A DNA stretch of 64,000 nucleotides from Luscinia megarhynchos (taxonomy: Eukaryota > Chordata > Aves > Passeriformes > Turdidae): assembly GCA_034336665.1 (NCBI GenBank), contig JAPFBE010000013.1, positions 15,293,056 to 15,357,055 on the forward strand, written 5' to 3'. Positions within the stretch are counted from its first letter, which is position 1. Every line of letters starts with the position of its first letter. The position numbers were made by a program, and so were the translations under genes. A model generated the notes under the pieces. The model was not told where the DNA came from and did no database searches. It was given only the letters and a program-made list of their open reading frames with translations. Below are positions 57,893 through 64,000 of this stretch, one piece after another.

Positions 57893-57994
57893 TTGTTCCT
57901 TCTGCTGTTAGTCTCATGACACAATATATCAAGAGCAGTAAGAGCAACACAGCTGCTAATATCGATGTGATGATGACTGTGTTCTTCTGAACAT
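57893..57994 (-). CDS. CD200-like exon: transmembrane segment
   Basis: A phase 1-1 exon of 102 bp between acceptor tttttgtag and donor gtaaga. It encodes VQKNTVIITSILAAVLLLLL and LLIYCVMRLTAEGT. The hydrophobic stretch is about 22 residues, followed by a stop-transfer arginine. There is no lesion and no membrane-embedded lysine of the kind seen in DAP12-coupled receptors. Confidence 0.85.
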
Positions 57995-58715
57995 CTACAA
58001 AAAGAAACCAGTAAGTTCACACAGAACATGAAGGGATACCAATAAGTTTCTGCTGTCCTCTTCCAGGGGCTGGGACTCAGAGTGCAACATTCAGCATTTT
58101 GTGCTCATTTATTCTTTGAAGGAGAGAAAGGAACAGTGTAACAATATAACTCTACCAAAGGTGAAGGATTATTTTATGTTTATAAATACTGGTAATGTCT
58201 CACATTTCCCTGGTATCAGGTTGTATCAAACCCCAAAACTTTTGATTTATTTGTGTTTCCCTTTCTGTTGAAAGAAATTTTATCACAAGAGAAGTGTCCC
58301 GTCCTTCCTGACATATATCCTCTAGCAGGGTATTCTATGTGAAATGTTTTTCCCCAGGATTTGTCTGCCAAGAGCCTCGCTCTGCTGGTGTCTCCCAGCT
58401 GTGTGTACTGCTGCTCGACATAAATCATTATGTAGAAATGTAGACATACTGTGTATGCACAAATGTACATGTTTATTCCATCTGTATGGAATCCAACACA
58501 CACACACACATAAAAGGTATCACAGGGAGGAGTCTTCTGGAGGGTTTCAGATCCTGAAATCTTCACCTGGCAGAAGATCTGATCTCACAGAAAGTGGTCT
58601 AGCAAGACCTGTGTAAGTACAAGGTGCTGTCCCACAATTGCACATCCTTCCTTCCCTAAGTGCTCCCCACTACATGTTACACATCTCCACACAATTGCAG
58701 CCTACCTTCCCTATC
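57995..58715 (-). other. Intron of CD200-like gene (C2 to TM)
   Basis: Begins with the non-consensus gatagg and ends tttttgtag on the - strand. It contains a short (CA)n at about 58,496-58,510. Nothing else was recognised. Confidence 0.55.
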
Positions 58716-58991
58716 CTTTTTCCAGGTGAAGGGCCTTCTTTTTCCTTCCTTGTGGGTGGTCAAGGAGGCAGAACAAGGCATGGAGGTGGCTGGCAGAGAA
58801 GTTTAGTCTGCTTGTCACTGTTACTGTTCTGTTGGTGTTTTGGATGCGGTGTATTTGAGGTGTCTCTTCCAGGCCTCTGGCATCCAGCCATGTGATGTTG
58901 GGGGCTGGCTTTCCTGTTGCTGAGCACACTGCAGTGAGGAGACCCTCAGCAGGTAGGAGGGAATGGAATTCCACTGTGAGCTGAGAAATTG
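58716..58991 (-). CDS. CD200-like exon: Ig C2 domain, donor mutated
   Basis: The acceptor is ttttgctgccag. It encodes ISQLTVEFHSLLPAEGLL, AVCSATGKPAPNITWLD, NTNRTVTVTSRLNFSAS and LFCLLDHPQG. Cysteines and the tryptophan are in C2 positions. N-glycan motifs are NIT, NRT and NFS. The phase-1 end falls at GAA AAA G, followed by gatagg instead of gtagg(t). In CD200 the same place reads GGA G then gtaggt. Confidence 0.82.
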
Positions 58992-59482
58992 CTGGCAGCA
59001 AAAAGAGAAGGTGCTTTTTACACTCTCTGGTGAGTTTACAGTCAAAGCTGGGTGGTCTCTCTCTCTGTATAAGGTTTTTATCCAAAAACATCTGCTAGCT
59101 TATTTGCCTTCACTTCCCCTGAGGAAAGTGTCACCTTAGAAATAGAACAGATATTCCCCCAAAAAAGTTAGAGTGAATATAAAAGTAAATCTTTACCTGA
59201 AAGCTTTCAGGTACACAATATGGCAAAACCCACATAGTACAGTAATTCTTCAATTCTTCAAAAGGTCAACTGGTTATTATTCCTGTCATATATTGTTCAA
59301 TTAAAAGGACTGTTGGTTAGGTAATAATTCTGGTATGGCAATCTGGACAGTATCCACCCAGGAGATGCTGCTGCATGGAAAATCTCCATGTGGTGGATAG
59401 CATAGTGATATCCCCACCTCCTGAGTACATCAGACCCCAAACTGAGTGCCAGAAAGAGAGAAAGTGTTAGTGGAAAACTTAC
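58992..59482 (-). other. Intron of CD200-like gene (V to C2)
   Basis: Intron from gtaagt to ctgccag on the - strand. No repeat or exon-like block was recognised. Confidence 0.65.
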
Positions 59483-59826
59483 TTTGGATGTTGAGGCATA
59501 TCTCTTTGCTGAAGGAGCCATGACGGAACACATTGAAAATGCATCTGTAATAAGAGTCATCCTCAAGAGTGAGATTTTGGAGGGTGATAGCTGATGCCTT
59601 TGGGGTTGCTCTAGTGAAATGCACCTTCTTCTGAAACGACCCAATCAGCTTCTGCCCATGTACTGAGCTGTAGGTCTGTAGGCCATGTTCTGGAAGGAAG
59701 TCCCATTGCTCTTCTGCCAGGTGACTTGCAAAACATCCAGTGAGAGTGAGAAGTTGCAGTAGATATTTGCCTCTCCCCCAAGGGCTGCTATGATGATGGT
59801 CTCAGATTGGATGGGTTCCTTCAAAG
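59483..59826 (-). CDS. CD200-like exon: Ig V domain, frameshifted
   Basis: After acceptor tttgttcctag it encodes EPIQSETIIIAALGGEANIY, CNFS and LQVTWQKSNGTSFQNMA. The frame then changes. From 59667 down a second frame reads VHGQKLIGSF and later TLEDDSYYRCIFNVF, ending CLNIQ before gtaagt. VTWQK, QNMA, LTLED and CIFN match CD200 V domains. The break lies at the 8-bp duplication 59668-59683. The exon is 344 bp, whereas phase conservation predicts 336. Confidence 0.85.
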
Positions 59827-60522
59827 CTAGGAACAAAGCAAACCCCCAAATCAGGGCAGGAGAAAAAGCTATTGACTCAGGGAAGGCCATAGAGTCTTGA
59901 AACATCCATCACATTGTTCCCATCTTGCAGAACACTGGAATGAGGAATTCCACCACTAGGCTGTGGGACACACCAGGAGACCTCAAACACCCTGTTGTCA
60001 CAGGTATCCAATCACATAATTACCCTCTGCTGTACAAGCAGCCAGCACAGCAACCACCCAGCAAAAGCAGCTCTTGCTTCCAAGGGCTGCCCAGCTCCCC
60101 TCCTGCCAGCACCTGCAGGGCTGTGGGAGTCAGAGCAGCCCAGGGCACCACACAGGAGGCAGCAAGAAGGGCTGCAAAGGACATACCCTGCTCCAGCCTC
60201 TCCCCAGAGCAGTGTGCAGCACCCAGACATGCATGCTGGAAATGCAAACCTGCTCTATGCTCTGTGCTGAGGAGCTCAGCAACACCAACAAAGACAGGGA
60301 ATATACAGGCAGAGCATAGAGCTTGTGAGCAAAGTGCCCTGTGCTTTCTGTAACCAAGCCTTACTCAATTTGCCTGCTGCTCACTCATGCCCAGCTCACT
60401 AGCTGCTATCCCAGTCACCAAGTTGTGTATTTTGGTCAGCATGGTATCTGTCTCTCTGCTTGCTAGGACAGCTGGTGGTGCTGCAGAGTTAAGCTGGTGT
60501 GGGGAACGGGTGCTCTACTCAC
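59827..60522 (-). other. Intron of CD200-like gene (leader to V)
   Basis: It runs from the predicted leader donor (gtgagt) to the V acceptor (gttcctag). Overlapping frames exist on both strands at 59.95-60.35 kb but none looks like protein. Confidence 0.5.
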
Positions 60523-60637
60523 CCATCGCTGGTTCCACTCCCTGGCAGCCTCCACTGAGCAGCAGGTGGCAGAGTTCAGCCCAGAAGAGCAGGGGGGAAA
60601 TCACTGTGGGACAAAGTAATTGCCCAGGAAAGCTCAT
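60523..60637 (-). CDS. CD200-like exon: signal peptide (predicted)
   Basis: ATG 60637-60635 starts MSFPGQLLCPTVISPLLFWA, with a hydrophobic leader core continuing ELCHLLLSGG. The exon ends CCA GCG ATG G before a consensus gtgagt, in phase 1 as the V exon requires. An alternative leader directly fused to the V exon (from about 59,890, hydrophobic SPALIWGFALFLAL) is open in frame. However, it crosses a good acceptor (gttcctag) and is less likely. Confidence 0.55.
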
Positions 60638-63600
60638 CCCTTTCCCCACTTCCCTCAGAGGGCAGCTGGGATGACTAAGGGGACTACAGAAGATGACGTC
60701 TTTTCTTAGAACACCCCTCATGGCCAGTCAGCAGCACCATTGTCAATCATTAATTACCACTGGCTGCCAGAAAGGAAACAGAACAGGAACTGCTTTGTTC
60801 TTTCAGCAAAGCGTGGTGATGTCCCTTGTTCACCCCATCCTGCCCAGCTCTGCTACAAGCTATCAAAAATATTTGCACCTCTCACGGTGTAAATTTGGGA
60901 TCTTCCTGGTATGTAGGGGAGGTGTCTGATGGAAAGGGAAGAAGCAAGGGGCCACAGGCCCTGACAGACCTTGTTCCCTTTCTCTCTGGTAGGAAAGGGA
61001 TGGTGGACAGGGAGATGCTGCCTGTGGATCACTGTCTCTGAGGCTTGCCTGACATCACCCTGGTTGCCAGCACTGGAGTCTTCAGGGAGACCACTTTTTT
61101 TCTTGGATCTGGCACAGAGGAGTCACAAACAAGAGCAGGAGATGATTCCCCATCAGGAGGGCAGTGTGGAGACACTGCAGGTGCCAGTGCTTTGCCACAA
61201 CCCACAAGCAAACCAGAGTCACCAACTGGATTGTGAAAGGAGTCACTGCAGGGGGCAGGCTTGGCTGAAGTCTCCTCTTTCCAGATGTGTGATATAATTC
61301 CAGCAGGGGAAAGCCAGGGGTGTGATGGTGCTCCTGGGCTCAGAGGCGATGCCCTGTGCCCCAGGGGTTCATGGTAAAACTGCACAGTGCAGCTCCTGCC
61401 CCCACAGCAACCCAGGGCTGAGATCACACACCATGTGAGGTTCCAAGCTGTTCTTACAGCAGGACACCCATTGCACTCTGCACAGGCTTTCTGACAGAAA
61501 GGGAGAAGCCTAGTTTACAGGAAAATATGAAAAGCAATACCAGTCTGTGTTCATCTCTGCTGTTTATGAAGTTGACTCTTTCCTCAATCAGGGGCAGCAG
61601 CATCAAGTCCTCTAGTTCTCACAAGCTCCATGATTTCATACAGTTCTATCCTGTCCCTTCTCCCCATTTTGTAGATGAATACCATACAAGGTGAGATGCA
61701 GAACATCCCTCCTGGCAGCTCCATTAGGGGAAGAGGCCCCATCCAGTCCATTCCCAGCTACAGCACCAGCTTGCACTGCAGGAGAAGAGCAGGGCAGTGA
61801 AACCTGTGCACACCACCATGTCAGAGCCTTTCCACAGGGTCCCCTGATGCCTGGTCCCATCCCAGCCTCCTCTGCCCTCAGACTTCTGCTTTGGGCAGAA
61901 GGGTAGTAGGAGTGTCCCTACTGGCAGCAAGGCAGAAGCATTTTGGGCTAGGACTGAATGCCCAGGGGCTGGCTGAGAGATGCTCCAGAGCAAACTCTAT
62001 GACATGGAGCAGAAAAAGTAATGACAACTCACTTATGTCTTCTTTGCCAGGGTCAGAATTGCCAAGAAAATCCAGACTCTTTAGTAACAAACTCAGAAAT
62101 CTCAACAACCATCAGAGGTTTTGGCAGAAGGATCTCAGGATGAGAAAGGACAGGTGTGGACAAGAGAGGATGCAACTGATGCTGCTGAGCTCACACAGGG
62201 AACTTTCCTGGCTCAGAAAAACCAAAAGAGCCCATGGAAGTGAATATGCTCAGTGCACACAGGCAGCTGCATGAGGGCAGCACATCACTGCCCCGAGCAA
62301 ACAGTGTAACAAACATTATGCAACCAGCACAAATACCAACCACTGCAATGTGTATCTTGCACCCAGGACACAATAGACATAGCAGAACAGATCTGCTCTT
62401 TTCCATCAATCCCCAGAGCCTGGTTGGAGATGGGAAAGCAGACCCAGGTGCAGGCATCAGTGGAAGGTTACACATGTAGAGAGTTTTGTGGAGGTACCTC
62501 TTCCATTTCTCTCCTCTATAAGAAGGGAGATTGGTACAGTCATCCTAAATAATGACTAGTTCTTCCTTTCTAGAAGTTCTTTGTTGCCCAGGCAACAAAA
62601 TGGGCTCAGATATTTTGATTACAGCAGGAACTTTTATCCTCAGAACCTCACTGCGATTTTTTACCTGGGCAAGGATCTAACTGGCCAGCTGTGTGTTGTG
62701 GAGGAAAACCTAGATACAGACAGGATGACAACATACAGAAATGGCACTAGCATTTCTAGAAGGTCCTGGCACCAGGTCAGATTACAGAAACAGAATCTGT
62801 CCAACTTGTTTCCTACATGCCCCTTTCCCAGCTTTTGCTTTTTTCTTTCGTGCAGTTCCTGAACTTTGCTCACCCAAATAAGCAAGCTGTTTTTCTCTTT
62901 TCAGTCATTTATCAAAGTTGTTGGAAGATGCAGTTGTTTGTTTAAGCACAACAGTCAAAGGGGACTGTTTGTCCAAGCCAGACCTTAATGCTTTTAAATT
63001 TTCAGATAAAACATGTTTGGACTGTGAGTACTGGAGAGTGTCACATTAATTACTTAATATTTACTTTCTGAAGCAAAAAAAAAAAAGTTTGAAATTCTGC
63101 CTAATTGCCCTATGCTTAAATTGAAGAGGTAACTTTCTGGGGATTTCTCTCTTTTGGTCTTTAATTTTCTGCTGATGCCAAAGAAGAGAATTACTAATGA
63201 AGAGAAAGACAGTTCAGCAACAGCTTTACAGCACTGTATTTCCCTCCATTTTTGGTGGTTCATGTTTGTTATTTTCAGTTTTGTCAGAGACCAAGAGGCA
63301 TCCTGCTCCTGGTCACAGCCTGTAGATAAAGGGGTGAGGAGAAAATGAAATTTTGACTGTGAGGCCAGACTCCAAGAGGGGCAGACATTCAACTAGAAAA
63401 TGCCATAAGAGTAGGTTATCACCAGAAAGGTTCATTCCCCTCATTTTCTACTGGTAACATGTGTACTTCTGTTAGGAAGTGATAAGAATTTAATCAGAAA
63501 TCAGTTGAGGAACAAAGTGATATCCAGAGCCAGGCCCCTCCTGCAGCAACAGCTCCCTGCTGTGCTCAGTCTTCATCTTCCCTGGCTGCTTTACCTCATG

Positions 63601-64000
63601 TCATATACTGGCCATCAAGGGACAAAAAGGAGTGCAAACTGCTCCCATCTATCGCTAATTATCTCTGCAAACTTCACAAAACAGAACAGTTGCTTATAGT
63701 CTTAATGAGTTCTCTCTCTAAGCACTCCTCAAATTAGTTTTACCAAGTATCTCTGTGGCTTTGTTGTCCAACTGGCCAAACTCCTCAAATTAATGATTTG
63801 CTGATGCCTGAAGACAGGCCACAGAGAGCTACCTACAGATTGCAGGTAGCATGCATGTTTCAAAGCTAATTTTGGGAGAAGTTTTGCTCCTGGAAGCAGC
63901 CAAGGCCTAAGCTTGTGTTTTCTAACAAATTGCCAACTTGAGAGTTTCCCTGGGAGTATTAATTCCCCATAGGGCTCCACTTTGAGATCCGCCCCCTGCC
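60638..64000. other. Upstream of the CD200-like gene, nothing firm
   Basis: No CpG-rich promoter like that of CD200 is apparent. A hydrophobic frame at about 62.2-62.45 kb (- strand) lacks phase-compatible splice sites. No other gene, RNA or named repeat was recognised up to the window end. Confidence 0.45.

Larger units (their letters stand above)
54902..60637 (-). pseudogene. CD200-like paralogue with two disabling lesions
   Basis: This is a tandem paralogue of CD200, predicted to be an Ig-V/Ig-C2 membrane glycoprotein. Exons on the - strand are 60637-60523 (leader), 59826-59483 (V), 58991-58716 (C2), 57994-57893 (TM) and 55257-54902 (tail). All four junctions are phase 1 once lesions are allowed for. 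The exon sum is 1,193 bp. Without the 8 duplicated bases it is 1,185 bp, exactly 395 codons. Lesion 1 is a tandem 8-bp duplication at 59668-59683 that shifts the V frame into a TGA. Lesion 2 is at the phase-consistent C2 donor, where GA replaces GT; the next GT, 10 bp further, is preceded by an in-frame TAG. Leader, TM and tail are open. The long tail is unlike CD200. The gene is either a young pseudogene, a null allele, or an intact gene with sequence errors. Confidence 0.7.

Noticed and set aside
59826..59905. Leader fused directly to the CD200-like V exon
   Set aside because: The frame is open and hydrophobic, but a good splice acceptor lies inside it. A separate phase-1 leader exon with a consensus donor exists at 60,523-60,637.
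62191..62475. Hydrophobic stretch (HIAVVGICAGCIMFVTLFA) that might be a third CD200-type TM exon
   Set aside because: The nearest AG would give phase 0, not the phase 1 of the family, and there is no donor. No V or C2 exon was found upstream.

Overview
The window reads as nuclear DNA of a songbird (passerine). Genes are split by introns with GT-AG ends. The repeats are avian CR1 LINE 3' ends, ERV solo LTRs of types I recognise from passerines, and a SINE with a tRNA-Ile-like head and a CR1-like tail that resembles TguSINE1. No bacterial, phage or organelle signatures are visible. About 80% of the window is intergenic or intronic.

Layout. (1) 1-6,000: the last six coding exons of LTN1 (listerin) on the + strand, ending in a complete RING-CH finger and a 3' UTR. 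(2) 6,000-40,600: a gene-poor stretch with a long CR1 (6.5-7.2 kb), a cluster of LTRs (16.1-19.9 kb), two long microsatellites (21.6 and 24.65 kb), a doubtful Ig-like relic (25.1 kb), another LTR (26.6 kb) and the SINE (29.0 kb). (3) 40,650-46,340: CD200 (OX-2) on the - strand, with a CpG-rich promoter at 45.9-46.3 kb. (4) 49.0-52.2 kb: a decayed retroviral fossil with RNase H and integrase remnants. (5) 54,900-60,640: a second CD200-family gene, also on the - strand. It has five exons whose junctions are all phase 1 and it predicts an unusually long cytoplasmic tail. Its intron 4 holds a 1.7-kb ERVL-type solo LTR that contains a 15-copy minisatellite. (6) 60.6-64 kb: nothing recognised.

How the genes relate. 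LTN1 encodes the E3 ligase of ribosome-associated quality control and has no functional link to its neighbours. The two CD200-family genes are tandem paralogues in the same orientation. Each has leader, Ig-V, Ig-C2 and transmembrane exons with phase-1 borders, as expected for ligands of inhibitory CD200 receptors. The first is intact but has a very short tail because of a TGA just before its last visible splice donor. The second carries an 8-bp tandem duplication that shifts the V-domain frame, and a GA in place of GT at the phase-consistent C2 donor. Its leader, transmembrane and 117-residue tail exons are open and phase-matched. It is therefore a recently broken gene, a polymorphic null, or a gene hit by assembly errors.

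The most noteworthy items are the broken CD200 paralogue with its long tail, the divergent tails of the two paralogues, and the minisatellite that arose inside one LTR copy but not in its relative at 16.7-17.9 kb. I did not find an evident new defence or mobile system.
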